Positions 1 through 8,044 of a stretch of 21,302 nt of DNA are shown in pieces (the stretch's first letter is position 1; every line of letters starts with the position of its first letter). Under the pieces are notes generated by a model. The model had not been told where the DNA came from, did not search any database, and worked only from the letters and a program-made list of their open reading frames with translations. Source of the DNA: Pseudomonadota bacterium (lineage in GTDB: Bacteria > Pseudomonadota > Alphaproteobacteria > Rhizobiales > Beijerinckiaceae); the NCBI GenBank assembly GCA_023423995.1, contig JAFAEL010000265.1:1-21302 (forward strand), read 5' to 3'. The translations under genes and the position numbers were made by a program.

Positions 1-1
1 C

Positions 2-202
2 CGCATCACCGAAAACGATGCGTGGGACTCGGCCCGGCGCGTTGCCCGGGACGTCATGGAAGGGAAGACCTACCTGGCCGATGTCGGGGGCGCGACGCAC
101 TATCACGCCGATTACGTCCGCCCGTACTGGGCGCGGCGCCTGAAGAAGATGGACGTGATCGGACGGCATGTCTTCTACAAGCTACGTCCGGGCCAGACCT
201 GA
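2..202 (+). CDS. Cell wall hydrolase, SleB/Hydrolase_2 family (3' fragment)
   Basis: This is the last 66 codons of a gene that begins before the window. The visible part reads through a domain end with ENDAWDSARRVARDVMEG and the motif ATHYHADYVRPYWARR, closing with a GRHVFYK segment. This pattern is typical of the C-terminal half of SleB-like cell wall hydrolases (Hydrolase_2), which cut peptidoglycan in spore-forming bacteria and are common, with less clear roles, in alphaproteobacteria. The His-Tyr-His cluster and the aromatic PYW lie in the region where the family fold closes. The N-terminus, any signal peptide and the catalytic Glu are outside the window, so activity cannot be judged. It ends 90 bases before the next plus-strand gene. 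Family assignment is from recognised motifs only. Confidence 0.8.
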   Translation, partial: RITENDAWDSARRVARDVMEGKTYLADVGGATHYHADYVRPYWARRLKKMDVIGRHVFYKLRPGQT

Positions 203-292
203 CCGGCCTGTGGCAAGGAAGCCACCATTCCCCTGGGGGCATATGGTAGTCAGCCATAGTTTCGGCGCAGACCTGCGCGACCGCTCCCCAAT

Positions 293-1258
293 ATGAAACG
301 CATTAGCCTCGCAATCTCCATGGCTGCGCTGACCCTCGCAGCCGGAAATGCGCAAGCGCAGAACATTTTCGAGCTGCTCTTCGGGATCAAGCCCTCGCGG
401 CCCCCGCAGGAGCAGCCCGCCTATCGGCGGCCGCCTGCAGAGGCCCCTCCGCCGGAGATGCCGTTCGACGAGCCGCGCCGCCCGGCCGCCGCCCCTTCAG
501 GTCCCGCCCTGCCGCGAGTCGGCTCGGTGAAGGCTCCGAGCGAAGAATCGGTCCTCGGGCGCGAGCTGAAGCAGAACGGTTCCAACGGCAGCCTGCGCAT
601 CGAGCGTACGGCGCGCGGTGATCTTCGGGCGAAGCTGACCCTCGTCGGACGCCGCTCCACGCAGTCGGTCGAGACCTGCACCATTCCGCTTGCCGGCGGC
701 GAAGGCGCTCCTCTCGTCTCGCAGGGGCGTCCGGAAGGAGCGCCGCGCTATCAGCTGCAGGACCCGACCTGCCCGCTGCAGCTCGACGTGCTCGACGAGG
801 CCGTCATCGTGAAGGGACCGGCCGAGATCTGCACCTTCCAGAGCGTCTCGTGTCAGGCGGATCCGAGCGGCATGTGGGGGCCCGAGCCGGCTCAGCTCAT
901 GCCGAGGATCCGGGACTACGAGGCCATGCGTGGCTCCGCCGACAAGATCGTGCGGGACAACTACAAGGTCCTGGCGACCCGCGCCCGCTCGGAGAACGCA
1001 CGCCCGATCATTGCCGAGCAGGCGGCGTTCTCGTCGGATCGCGAGATGATGTGCCGCTCCTATGCGCGCGAGGGGACCACGAGCTTCTGCAACGCGAAGT
1101 TTACGGAAGCCCGGGCGCTGTCGCTAGCGACGCGCCTCGGTGTCGGGATCTCCACGACAGCTTCAGCCGAGCCGCGTCCCCGCCGTCGGCAGCAGGTGGA
1201 CCCCTACTCGCTTCCCTCCTCGGACGAGCTGATGCAGCGGCAGCCGGGCGACGACTAA
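293..1258 (+). CDS. Secreted Cys-containing protein with Pro-rich N-terminal region, function unknown
   Basis: I do not recognise a named family over the whole length. The 321-residue product has a clear signal peptide (residues 1-22: basic start, hydrophobic core, likely cleavage after AQA). A Pro-rich linker (about 33-75) follows. A folded part from about 85 to 285 contains six cysteines (129, 160, 180, 187, 254, 266) that could form disulfides in the periplasm. The stretch around 245-280 (SSDREMMCRSY...TSFCNAKFTEAR) faintly resembles the Cys-containing repeat of LprI/DUF1311-type lysozyme-inhibitor-like proteins; this is a weak resemblance. The tail (292-321) is Arg/Pro/Gln-rich. A plus-strand cell wall hydrolase gene precedes it, which fits an envelope role but does not prove one. 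It converges on the next gene with 13 bases between stops. Confidence 0.8.
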   Translation: MKRISLAISMAALTLAAGNAQAQNIFELLFGIKPSRPPQEQPAYRRPPAEAPPPEMPFDEPRRPAAAPSGPALPRVGSVKAPSEESVLGRELKQNGSNGSLRIERTARGDLRAKLTLVGRRSTQSVETCTIPLAGGEGAPLVSQGRPEGAPRYQLQDPTCPLQLDVLDEAVIVKGPAEICTFQSVSCQADPSGMWGPEPAQLMPRIRDYEAMRGSADKIVRDNYKVLATRARSENARPIIAEQAAFSSDREMMCRSYAREGTTSFCNAKFTEARALSLATRLGVGISTTASAEPRPRRRQQVDPYSLPSSDELMQRQPGDD

Positions 1259-1271
1259 GCCCGCCGGGGCC

Positions 1272-2171
1272 TCAGTTCGCCACGCGGCCGCGCTCCCAGC
1301 CGAGCATCGCCTGTTTGCGGGTCAGCCCCCAATGGTACCCGGTGAGTTGTCCGGAGCGGCCGAGAACGCGGTGGCAGGGCACGACGAAGGAGATCGGATT
1401 CTTCCCGACCGCCGCGCCGACCGCGCGGGCGGCGCTGGGGCGGCCGATATGGTTCGCGATCCCTGAATAGGTCGTTGCCCGGCCGAGCGGGATCCGGAGC
1501 AGCGTCTCCCAGACACGAATCTCGAAATCGGTCCCGATCAGCACGACGCGGAGTGGCGTCTCGTCCCGCCAGAGTTCGGGCTCGAAGATCCGGCGCGCAT
1601 AGGGCTCCGTAAAGCTCCCGTCCTCGCGGTAGCTCGCTCGCGGCCAGCGCCGCCGCATGTCGGCAAGGGCATGATCGCGGTCCCCGCCGTCGACGAAGCC
1701 CACGCCCGCGAGCCCTCTCTCGGTCGCGACGATGATCGCCTCGCCGAAGGGAGACGGGTGGAAGCCATAGGCCATGTCGAGCCCGGCGCCGCCCGCCTTG
1801 TACTCGCCCGGCGTCATGGCCTCGTGCGCGACGAAGAGATCGTGCAACCGCCCCGGTCCGGACAGGCCGACCTCATAGCTGGTATCGAGCACGGAGGCCG
1901 AATCGGCGAGCAAGGCCCGGGCGTTGTCGAGGGTGATCGCCGCCAGGAAATCCTTCGGCGTCAGGCCGCACCAGCGCCTGAATAGATGATGCACGTGTGT
2001 CGGGGACATTCCCGCATGCTCTGCGATGTCCTCGATGGAAGGCTGGTCGCGCCAGCGTTCGGAAATGAAGGAGACGATGCTGCGGACGCGCTCGTAATCG
2101 GCGCAAGGCGGCTCTTCCCGCCAGAGATTCGGCGCGGCCACATCTCCGATGCCTGTCATGAGATCGAGCAT
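1272..2171 (-). CDS. AraC-type HTH / methylated-DNA--protein-cysteine methyltransferase fusion (Ada-like)
   Basis: The 299-residue protein has an AraC-family DNA-binding domain (about 27-125) fused to an O6-methylguanine-DNA methyltransferase domain (about 131-295). The alkyl-acceptor motif PCHRV is present with Cys266, preceded by the helix segment SAARAVGAAVGKNP. The second half transfers the alkyl group from O6-alkylguanine to Cys266 in a suicide reaction. Unlike E. coli Ada, there is no N-terminal zinc-Cys phosphotriester-sensing domain; only about 26 residues precede the HTH, with a single Cys at 23. The start is well supported by GGAGG seven bases upstream of ATG. It is transcribed divergently from the Pro/Ala-rich protein gene. 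Whether the HTH half regulates its own gene cannot be told from the sequence. Confidence 0.93.
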   Translation of the reverse strand: MLDLMTGIGDVAAPNLWREEPPCADYERVRSIVSFISERWRDQPSIEDIAEHAGMSPTHVHHLFRRWCGLTPKDFLAAITLDNARALLADSASVLDTSYEVGLSGPGRLHDLFVAHEAMTPGEYKAGGAGLDMAYGFHPSPFGEAIIVATERGLAGVGFVDGGDRDHALADMRRRWPRASYREDGSFTEPYARRIFEPELWRDETPLRVVLIGTDFEIRVWETLLRIPLGRATTYSGIANHIGRPSAARAVGAAVGKNPISFVVPCHRVLGRSGQLTGYHWGLTRKQAMLGWERGRVAN

Positions 2172-2347
2172 AACGCACCTCCGTTTGACTCAGGAGATAG
2201 CCGTCTCGCGCCGGGGCGGACACCCGGTTCCTGCGAAGCTCACATCACCGAGAACGAAATCATCCGGCCCCGCCCAGAGGTCGTTTGAACTGCGGCAAAC
2301 TGCTTCTATTCTGCCCACGCATACCCGCCCTGGATCCAACCTTCCGA
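2172..2347. promoter_or_regulatory. Divergent intergenic region between the Ada-like gene and the Pro/Ala-rich protein gene
   Basis: These 176 bases must carry promoters for both flanking genes. For the plus strand there is a weak candidate: TTGAAC at 2285-2290 and TATTCT at 2307-2312, with a 16-base spacer and four of six matches in each box. If this is used, the TTG at 2285 is part of the -35 box and not a start codon. On the minus strand the only clear element is the GGAGG ribosome binding site of the Ada-like gene at about 2179-2183. I saw no strong inverted repeat. Confidence 0.3.
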
Positions 2348-3349
2348 ATGCCGCAAAGCTACGATCCGACCGCCTCCGACCGGATCGGCGCTGGCGAGCG
2401 CGTCCAGCGCTCGGCCGCTTTTCGCTACGCCGCCGTGGCGATCTGCGGGATCGGCCTTGCCACGACCGTCTCGGCGTTCACGCGGTTCGCCGAAGGCTGG
2501 CTGCCGATGCCGCGGGAAATGGCCGACACTAGGCCTGTTGCCGCGCCGGAAGCGCCCGCCGCCCAGGCGCCCGGGTCCAGACCTGAACCTGAAAGCCCCG
2601 TGGAAAGGGCCACTGCCGGACAGCCGGAGCCCGAGATGCAGGGTCCCGTCGCTGCAAGCGCTCCGCAACCGGTCCCGGCCCATGCGCCTTCGCCTGTCTT
2701 GGCCGCGAGGCCCGAGGCGTCCAGCGAAGCCGCCCCCACCGCCGAAGCGAGTTCCTCAGATAGGAAGGCGGAGGACACCTCGGCTGAGCCCATCGCCGGA
2801 CAGCTCGCCGAGGCCAAGCCGGATATCCTCCCGACGGACAAGGGTCCCTCGGAGCCGAGCTCGGACACGGACCAATCGGCTGCTGCAGATCCTCCAGCCG
2901 CTGTCGCCCGATCGGCCGGAGCCGACTTGGAAGGCCCGGAGCCGCTCGGCGAGGGCGAAGCTCCCCCGGTTCCAGCTATTGCGACCGCGCCGCCCGTTCC
3001 CGCGCCGCTCACCCCGTCCGAGCCGATCGAACCGGCCGCGCCTCCTGCGCCGACGGCGCCCGCCCGTTTGGCTCAGCCTGAGAATGCTCCCTCCAAGGCT
3101 GCTCCGGAGCCGCCGCAGAACGGAAGCGCCCGGCCGGCCGAGCAGCGGCCGTCGTCCCCGCCGGAGAACAGGCGCCGGACCGCGCCAAGGCGCAGCCGGT
3201 TCGCCTCTGGCAGCGCTCCGGCGCAGTTCCGTGCGGTCCCGGCGCCGGCGGGTTCGGCCGCGAATGTCCGGGCCTACAGCTTCGCGGCCGGGACCGCAGG
3301 CATCACGGATGCCTACGGCGCCCGCGTCCGGATCATCCGGGTACCCTAG
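2348..3349 (+). CDS. Membrane-anchored Pro/Ala-rich protein, function unknown
   Basis: The product, 333 residues from the ATG, has a short N-terminal cytoplasmic segment, one transmembrane helix (about 25-45, AAVAICGIGLATTVSAF) and then about 220 residues of Pro/Ala/Glu/Ser-rich low-complexity sequence. A basic patch (RRRTAPRRSR) precedes a short C-terminal end, GITDAYGARVRIIRVP. This architecture suits a single-pass inner membrane protein whose flexible tail spans the periplasm, as in TonB-like or cell-envelope scaffold proteins, but there is no recognisable TonB or SPOR domain. An in-frame TTG at 2285 would add 21 residues; I prefer the ATG because the added residues are not conserved-looking and a possible promoter overlaps the TTG. 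Biased composition makes spurious reading frames long here, so identity as a gene rests on the TM helix and frame continuity. It converges on era with 5 bases between the stops. Confidence 0.72.
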   Translation: MPQSYDPTASDRIGAGERVQRSAAFRYAAVAICGIGLATTVSAFTRFAEGWLPMPREMADTRPVAAPEAPAAQAPGSRPEPESPVERATAGQPEPEMQGPVAASAPQPVPAHAPSPVLAARPEASSEAAPTAEASSSDRKAEDTSAEPIAGQLAEAKPDILPTDKGPSEPSSDTDQSAAADPPAAVARSAGADLEGPEPLGEGEAPPVPAIATAPPVPAPLTPSEPIEPAAPPAPTAPARLAQPENAPSKAAPEPPQNGSARPAEQRPSSPPENRRRTAPRRSRFASGSAPAQFRAVPAPAGSAANVRAYSFAAGTAGITDAYGARVRIIRVP

Positions 3350-3354
3350 GCGCG

Positions 3355-4275
3355 TCAGCCGCGCGGGAACTCGAGGCCCATCTCGCGATAGCGCGCCGGA
3401 TCCTCGCTCCAGTTCTCGCGAACCTTCACGTGAAGGAAGAGGTGGACGGGCGTCTCCGCCGCCTCGGCGATGTCGCGACGCGCGGCCTGGCCGATCGCCT
3501 TGATGGTCTGCCCCTTCTCGCCGAGCACGATCTTCCGCTGGCTCTCGCGCTCCACGAACACGGTCTGCTCGATCCGCACGGAGCCGTCCGGCCTCTCCTC
3601 CCAGGAATCGGTCTCGACCGTGGATTGGTAAGGGAGTTCGTCGTGCAGGCGCTCGAACATCTTCTCCCGCGTGATCTCGGCGGCGAGCATCCGGAGCGGC
3701 GCGTCGGTGATCTGGTCCTCCGGATACAGCCAGGGGCTCTCCGGCATCATCCCGGCGAGGCTGCGCCTGAGGTCATCCACCCCGTCGCCGGTCAGTGCGG
3801 AGATCATGAAGGTGTGCGCGAACTCGGCGCGCTCGTTGAGACCCGCTGCCAGCGCCAGGAGCTTGTCCCGCTGAAGGACGTCGATCTTGTTGAGGATCAG
3901 GATCTTAGGCCGCCTGATCTCTCCGAGCCTTGCGAGGAGCGCATCCGCACTCTCATCCAGCCCTTTTCGGGAATCCACCAGGAGGCCGATAACATCGGCA
4001 TCGCCCGCCCCGCCCCACGCCGTCGTGACCATCGCGCGATCAAGCCGGCGCTTCGGCTGGAAGATGCCGGGCGTATCGACAAAAATGATCTGCGAGGCGC
4101 CCTCGATCACGATGCCGCGCACGAGCTGGCGGGTCGTCTGCACCTTGCGCGAGACGATCGACACCTTCGCCCCGACGAGGCTGTTGAGCAGGGTCGACTT
4201 GCCGGCATTCGGCGCGCCGATCAGCGCGACGAAGCCGCAGCGGGTCTGGGGTGTCTGCGATTCTTCAGGCTGCAT
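3355..4275 (-). CDS. era: GTPase Era, 16S rRNA-binding ribosome assembly factor
   Basis: Era binds the 3' end of 16S rRNA and couples 30S maturation to GTP hydrolysis. The 306-residue product has G1 GAPNAGKST (about 20-28), G3 DTPG and G4 NKID, followed by a C-terminal KH domain with the loop GEKGQTIKAIG, which binds RNA. Length agrees with the family (E. coli 301). Two starts are possible: ATG at 4275, overlapping the rnc end by 11 bases, and GTG at 4299, overlapping by 35. Neither has a strong Shine-Dalgarno; I prefer the ATG because it gives the usual length. It is the last gene of the minus-strand train after lepB and rnc, a common alphaproteobacterial order. recO, often found next to era, is not adjacent here. 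Confidence 0.97.
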   Translation of the reverse strand: MQPEESQTPQTRCGFVALIGAPNAGKSTLLNSLVGAKVSIVSRKVQTTRQLVRGIVIEGASQIIFVDTPGIFQPKRRLDRAMVTTAWGGAGDADVIGLLVDSRKGLDESADALLARLGEIRRPKILILNKIDVLQRDKLLALAAGLNERAEFAHTFMISALTGDGVDDLRRSLAGMMPESPWLYPEDQITDAPLRMLAAEITREKMFERLHDELPYQSTVETDSWEERPDGSVRIEQTVFVERESQRKIVLGEKGQTIKAIGQAARRDIAEAAETPVHLFLHVKVRENWSEDPARYREMGLEFPRG

Positions 4276-4975
4276 CGTCGGTTGTCCAAACACCTTCACG
4301 CCTCAGCACGACCAGCGCGGCGCTCTGCTCGGCTTCCCGCTTTGAGCTACCAGCTCCAACGCCCTCTTCCACACCCTTGATCCGGGCCGCCACCGCGAAA
4401 CGCGGCGCGTGGTCGGGTCCGGTGCGCTCGACAACGGTGTAGGTCGGCGTCGGCTTGCCTTCCCCTTGAGCCCATTCCTGCAGGGCAGTCTTGGGATCGC
4501 GCAGCGGGCTCACGCTCGCGCGGATCTGCTCGCCCAGCGCGCGCTCGATCACACCCTTCGCCGCCTCGTATCCCGCATCGAGGAAAACGGCGCCGAGCAC
4601 TGCCTCGGTAGCGTCCGCGAGCGTCGCCCGGTTTCGGCGGCCACCCGCCTTGCCTTCGCCCGAGCCCAGGTGAAGGAAGCCGCCAAGGCTCCATTGCTCC
4701 GCCATGTCCGCGCAACTCTCGCGCCGGACGAGCACCGAGAGCCGGCGGGACAGCTCACCTTCCGTGGCGACCGGGAAAGCGGCGTACAGGAGTTCCGCGA
4801 CCGAAAGACCGAGGACGCGGTCGCCCAGGAATTCCAGACGCTGGTTGCTCTGCGCGTGCTCGCCCGCGGCGGCACTCACATGGGTGAGCGCCCGATCCAG
4901 GAGGGCGGGGTCGCGAAACGTGTGTCCGAGCCGGGCTTCGAGCTCGGCCCGTTCAGGCTTGCTGCGGCGAGCCAT
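4265..4975 (-). CDS. rnc: Ribonuclease III
   Basis: This endonuclease cuts double-stranded RNA, including the rRNA precursor and structured mRNAs. The 236-residue product carries the signature NQRLEFLGDRVLG (about 44-56) with the metal-binding Glu48 and Asp52, and the second catalytic segment LADATEAVLGAVFLD with its Asp and Glu. A double-stranded-RNA-binding domain follows (about 160-232, including DPKTALQEWAQ and the GAGSSKREAEQSAA helix). Its start lies 7 bases after the lepB stop and its end overlaps era, so translation of the three is probably coupled. Many species autoregulate rnc by cleaving their own leader; no such leader is visible because the gene is internal to the operon. Confidence 0.97.
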   Translation of the reverse strand: MARRSKPERAELEARLGHTFRDPALLDRALTHVSAAAGEHAQSNQRLEFLGDRVLGLSVAELLYAAFPVATEGELSRRLSVLVRRESCADMAEQWSLGGFLHLGSGEGKAGGRRNRATLADATEAVLGAVFLDAGYEAAKGVIERALGEQIRASVSPLRDPKTALQEWAQGEGKPTPTYTVVERTGPDHAPRFAVAARIKGVEEGVGAGSSKREAEQSAALVVLRREGVWTTDDAA

Positions 4976-4982
4976 CTCGGGC

Positions 4983-5753
4983 TCATCGGATCGGGGTCAG
5001 GATCCGGCCCCAACGGACCGACCAGGGCCACTCCCAGATCCGCCAGGCGGACGATCCCTCGTCGATCGAGAAGAAGATGATCTCTGCCCGCCCGACGAAA
5101 TTCTCGAACGGGACGTAGCCGACGCTCGCCTCGTCCCGGGAATCGGTCGAGTTGTCGCGGTTGTCGCCCATCATGAAGAAGTGGTTCGGCGGGACGGTAT
5201 AGACGTTGGTGTTGTCCCAGTAGCCCTGATCGCCGTCGCGCTCGATGATCCGGTGCGTGACGCCGTTCGGCAGCGTCTCCTCGTATTGCGGCACATTCAC
5301 GGGCCGACCGTAGGGATCGGTCGTACGGTAATCCTCGACGCGCTTGCGGAGGACCGGCTTGCCGTTGATCTGCAGGACGCCGTCGATCACCTGGATCTTA
5401 TCGCCGGGCAGCCCGATCACGCGCTTGATGTAGTCGGTCGAATTGTCCTTGGGCAGCTTGAATACGGCGATGTCGCCGCGCTGCGGCTCCGAGGCCCAGA
5501 TCCGGCCCTCGAAGAGCGGAGGGCTGAACGGCATCGAGTGCTTCGAGTACCCGTAGGAATATTTCGAGACGAAGAGATAGTCCCCCACCAGCAGGGTCGG
5601 CACGAGCGAGCCCGACGGGATGTTGAACGGCTGGAAGAGCAGGGTTCGGACGACAAGCGCGATGAGGAGCGCCTGTATGATGACCTTCACGGTCTCGAAG
5701 AGTCCGCCCTCGTCCTTGGTCCTGATCTTGGCGCCCGTATCGACCCGAGCCAT
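4983..5753 (-). CDS. lepB: Signal peptidase I
   Basis: This inner-membrane serine protease removes signal peptides from exported proteins. With the start at ATG 5753 it has 256 residues. A single N-terminal transmembrane helix (about 20-40) precedes box B, NIPSGSLVPTLLVGDY, holding catalytic Ser49. The general-base Lys110 lies in DYIKRVIGLPGD, and the box E motif is MMGDNRDNSTDSR. The start is fixed by GGAGG about six bases upstream; an upstream in-frame start at 5822 would add 23 Arg/Gly-rich residues and is less likely. The residue after the catalytic Ser is Leu where many family members have Met, a conservative change. It sits between acpS and rnc. Confidence 0.96.
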   Translation of the reverse strand: MARVDTGAKIRTKDEGGLFETVKVIIQALLIALVVRTLLFQPFNIPSGSLVPTLLVGDYLFVSKYSYGYSKHSMPFSPPLFEGRIWASEPQRGDIAVFKLPKDNSTDYIKRVIGLPGDKIQVIDGVLQINGKPVLRKRVEDYRTTDPYGRPVNVPQYEETLPNGVTHRIIERDGDQGYWDNTNVYTVPPNHFFMMGDNRDNSTDSRDEASVGYVPFENFVGRAEIIFFSIDEGSSAWRIWEWPWSVRWGRILTPIR

Positions 5754-5831
5754 CTTTATCCTCCGGCCGGATCTCCCGGCGCGCCCTCGATGGGCTCTAG
5801 ACGAAGCCCCAGTTTGCGGCAATGCGGCGTA

Positions 5832-6233
5832 TCAGGACCGCCGAACCGCCTCTATCACGACGAAAGCCTGTGCGAGCGGCGGATCGTCCGTCAAGGAGAC
5901 ATGGACCACGGGCTCATGTCCTTCCGGCATCATACGCGAGAGCCGCTCGAGCGCTCCGCCGGTCAATCGCATCGTCGGCTTCCCGCCGGGCAGGTTGACG
6001 ACCTCCATGTCGCGCCAGAACACGCCCGCCCTCATCCCGGTCCCGAGCGCCTTGGAGCAAGCCTCCTTGGCTGCGAAACGGCGTGCGTAGGATCCCGCCC
6101 GGTTCGCGCGGCCGTCACTCTTGGCGCGTTCGCCGCTCGTGAAGACGCGGTCCGTGAACCGGTCGCCGAACCGCGCAAGCGACTTCTCGATCCGCCGGAT
6201 GTCGCAGAGGTCCGATCCGATCCCGATGATCAT
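5832..6233 (-). CDS. acpS: Holo-[acyl-carrier-protein] synthase
   Basis: AcpS transfers 4'-phosphopantetheine from coenzyme A to apo-ACP, activating fatty-acid synthesis. The 133-residue protein starts with [14 protein letters not shown], containing the Mg-binding Asp, and has the second signature [15 protein letters not shown] with the metal-ligand Glu and catalytic Lys. Length matches the trimeric AcpS family (about 120-135). AGGA lies about five bases before the ATG. It stands 79 bases after pdxJ and 78 bases before lepB, on the same strand; these short gaps suggest one operon. Confidence 0.96.
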   Translation of the reverse strand: MIIGIGSDLCDIRRIEKSLARFGDRFTDRVFTSGERAKSDGRANRAGSYARRFAAKEACSKALGTGMRAGVFWRDMEVVNLPGGKPTMRLTGGALERLSRMMPEGHEPVVHVSLTDDPPLAQAFVVIEAVRRS

Positions 6234-6312
6234 GCTTCCTTGCCCAGAACCAGGGTCCTACATTCCTGATCCACGCATATGGGGCGACCAGGCGCGATTC
6301 GGAACAGGCTGC

Positions 6313-7092
6313 CTACGGGGCGGCCGCGGATCCCCTGCCCCTCTCCATAGCCGCTCGCATCGCCCGGATGGCATCCGCGAGCCCGACGAAGACGGCCGCA
6401 CCGATCAGGGCGTGGCCGATATTCAGCTCGACGATCTCTGGGATTGCGGCCACCCGGCCGACATTCTCCTCGGTCAGCCCATGGCCGGCATGGATCTCGA
6501 GGCCGAGGGATGCCCCGTGTGCGGCCGCCCGCCTGATCCGGTCGAGCTCCGCGGCGGTCCGGGCCTCGTCTCCGGCGATGAACGCTTCGGCATAGGCGCC
6601 GGTGTGCAGCTCGACGACGGGTGCGCCCAGCCGGTGTGCGGCGCCCATCACCTCGGGATCGGGCTCGACAAACAGCGAGACGCGAATGCCGGCTTCGTTG
6701 AGCGCTCCGATGACGGCCGCCAGGCGCTCCGGGCTGGACCGCAGGTCCAGGCCTCCTTCCGTCGTCCTCTCCTCCCGCTTCTCCGGCACGAGACAGGCGG
6801 CGTGTGGCCTGACCCGCCGGGCGATGGCGACCATCTCGTCCGTTGTCGCCATCTCGAAGTTCAGCGGCGTGAGGATCTGCCGCTTCAGCCGCTCGATGTC
6901 CTCGTCTCGGATATGCCGGCGATCCTCCCGGAGATGCGCCGTGATACCATCGGCCCCCGCCATGATCGCCTCGTGAGCCGCGCGGACCGGGTCAGGGTAG
7001 AACCCGCCGCGGGCGTTGCGCAGCGTCGCGACGTGGTCGATGTTGACACCAAGACGAAGGGGCGGGGTCATCTGCTTCTCGAGCCGGGGCAT
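6313..7092 (-). CDS. pdxJ: Pyridoxine 5'-phosphate synthase
   Basis: PdxJ condenses 1-deoxy-D-xylulose 5-phosphate with 3-amino-2-oxopropyl phosphate to give pyridoxine 5'-phosphate, the last step of the DXP-dependent vitamin B6 route. The 259-residue TIM-barrel product has the N-terminal [17 protein letters not shown] motif, the [12 protein letters not shown] segment, NFEMA and the C-terminal phosphate-binding [10 protein letters not shown]. The ATG follows the upstream stop codon by one base, so coupled translation is likely. A second in-frame ATG at 7071, preceded by GAGAAG, would remove seven residues; the choice is uncertain. PLP made by this pathway also serves alanine racemase encoded further right in the window. 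Confidence 0.97.
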   Translation of the reverse strand: MPRLEKQMTPPLRLGVNIDHVATLRNARGGFYPDPVRAAHEAIMAGADGITAHLREDRRHIRDEDIERLKRQILTPLNFEMATTDEMVAIARRVRPHAACLVPEKREERTTEGGLDLRSSPERLAAVIGALNEAGIRVSLFVEPDPEVMGAAHRLGAPVVELHTGAYAEAFIAGDEARTAAELDRIRRAAAHGASLGLEIHAGHGLTEENVGRVAAIPEIVELNIGHALIGAAVFVGLADAIRAMRAAMERGRGSAAAP

Positions 7093-7093
7093 G

Positions 7094-8032
7094 TCAGGTG
7101 GGTGCTCCCCCTTCTAGGCGGATCAGTCCGACCGCCGAAAGAAGCAAGCGCGCGGCCGTGAGAGCGGAGAGTCCGTGCCGGTCGTCGCGCTCCGGGACGA
7201 ACTCGACAAGACAGATGCCCGCGATCCGTGTCCGCTGCGCGACGGCCTGGAGCAAGGCCAGCGTCTCGCCGTAGAGCAGCCCACCCGGGGCAGGCATGTT
7301 CACGGCAGGCATGATCGAAGGGTCCAGGCCGTCCAGATCGATCGCGATGAAGCAGCCGGCATCCACCGGCACGAGTTCGGCAACGGCTTCCGGTCCCAGG
7401 CGACGGAACTCAGGCATCGTCACGACGCGGCTGCCCCAGCGTTCGGCGTCATCCAGTTGGTCCGGCGTGCCGCTGCCGAGACCGCGCATGCCCACCTGGA
7501 CCTCATGCTGCACCCACTCCATCTCGGCCGCACGCCGCATGGTCGAGCCGTAGCCGAGCGCGTTGCCCTTGATGACGTCGCCCCAATCGAGGTGGGCATC
7601 GAGTTGCAGAACCGTCAGGGGGCCTCGCCCGCCATAGGCCTGCAGCACCGGAATCGGTACGGAATCGTCGCTCCCGATGACGACCGGAACCGCGCCGGCA
7701 TCGAGGATCGCCCGGATGGCCCGCTCGATGGTCTCTCGATTGCCCTCGGGACTGGACGGATCCGTGAGGAGATCGCCGGCATCGACGATCAGGCCTTCCT
7801 GGTCGGCGCGCAGCAGGACGCGGCCGATGTCGTAGTCGAATTGCCGCTTGGCAGGCAGGCCGGCGGAGGCCTTGCGAATAGCCGCCGCAGCGTCCGCCGA
7901 ATGGCTTCTTTCGCCGATTACGTAAGGCGAGGCTTCATCAACGCCGACAATGACGGCGGCTGCGCCGGACAACTCGCCGAGATCCACCCATTTCAGCGCG
8001 GCAAAGCTCGCCCCGTCGCTGCCGGAGGCCAT
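7094..8032 (-). CDS. Ureohydrolase-family protein (agmatinase/arginase-like) with altered His motifs
   Basis: The 312-residue protein belongs to the arginase/agmatinase superfamily, whose members use a binuclear manganese site to hydrolyse guanidino compounds to urea and an amine. Retained metal motifs are DAHLD (Asp145, His147, Asp149) and DLDGLDP (Asp232, Asp234), and Glu277 in the VEFVP segment. The first motif, normally GGDHS, reads GSDDS (120-124), replacing a metal-ligand His by Asp123. The usual HG motif before FRRA reads YGSTMRRA (161-168), so the His there is also absent. Substrate therefore cannot be inferred; agmatinase is only a family label. It is 12 bases downstream of a 68-aa gene and ends one base before pdxJ, so it is likely cotranscribed with vitamin B6 synthesis. 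Confidence 0.9.
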   Translation of the reverse strand: MASGSDGASFAALKWVDLGELSGAAAVIVGVDEASPYVIGERSHSADAAAAIRKASAGLPAKRQFDYDIGRVLLRADQEGLIVDAGDLLTDPSSPEGNRETIERAIRAILDAGAVPVVIGSDDSVPIPVLQAYGGRGPLTVLQLDAHLDWGDVIKGNALGYGSTMRRAAEMEWVQHEVQVGMRGLGSGTPDQLDDAERWGSRVVTMPEFRRLGPEAVAELVPVDAGCFIAIDLDGLDPSIMPAVNMPAPGGLLYGETLALLQAVAQRTRIAGICLVEFVPERDDRHGLSALTAARLLLSAVGLIRLEGGAPT

Positions 8033-8044
8033 GGAACGCCCTGC

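Noticed and set aside
2285..2347. TTG start for the Pro/Ala-rich protein
   Set aside because: It would add 21 non-descript residues, lies in a possible -35 box, and ATG 2348 gives a conventional N-in membrane anchor.
4983..5753. Leu instead of Met after the catalytic Ser of signal peptidase I as a sign of loss of function
   Set aside because: Ser49, Lys110 and the GDNRDNSTDSR box are intact, and the change is conservative.
4704..6269. Long plus-strand open frame across rnc, lepB and acpS
   Set aside because: It is antisense to three clearly recognised genes, and has shadow-like Arg/Asp/His-rich composition with no domain.
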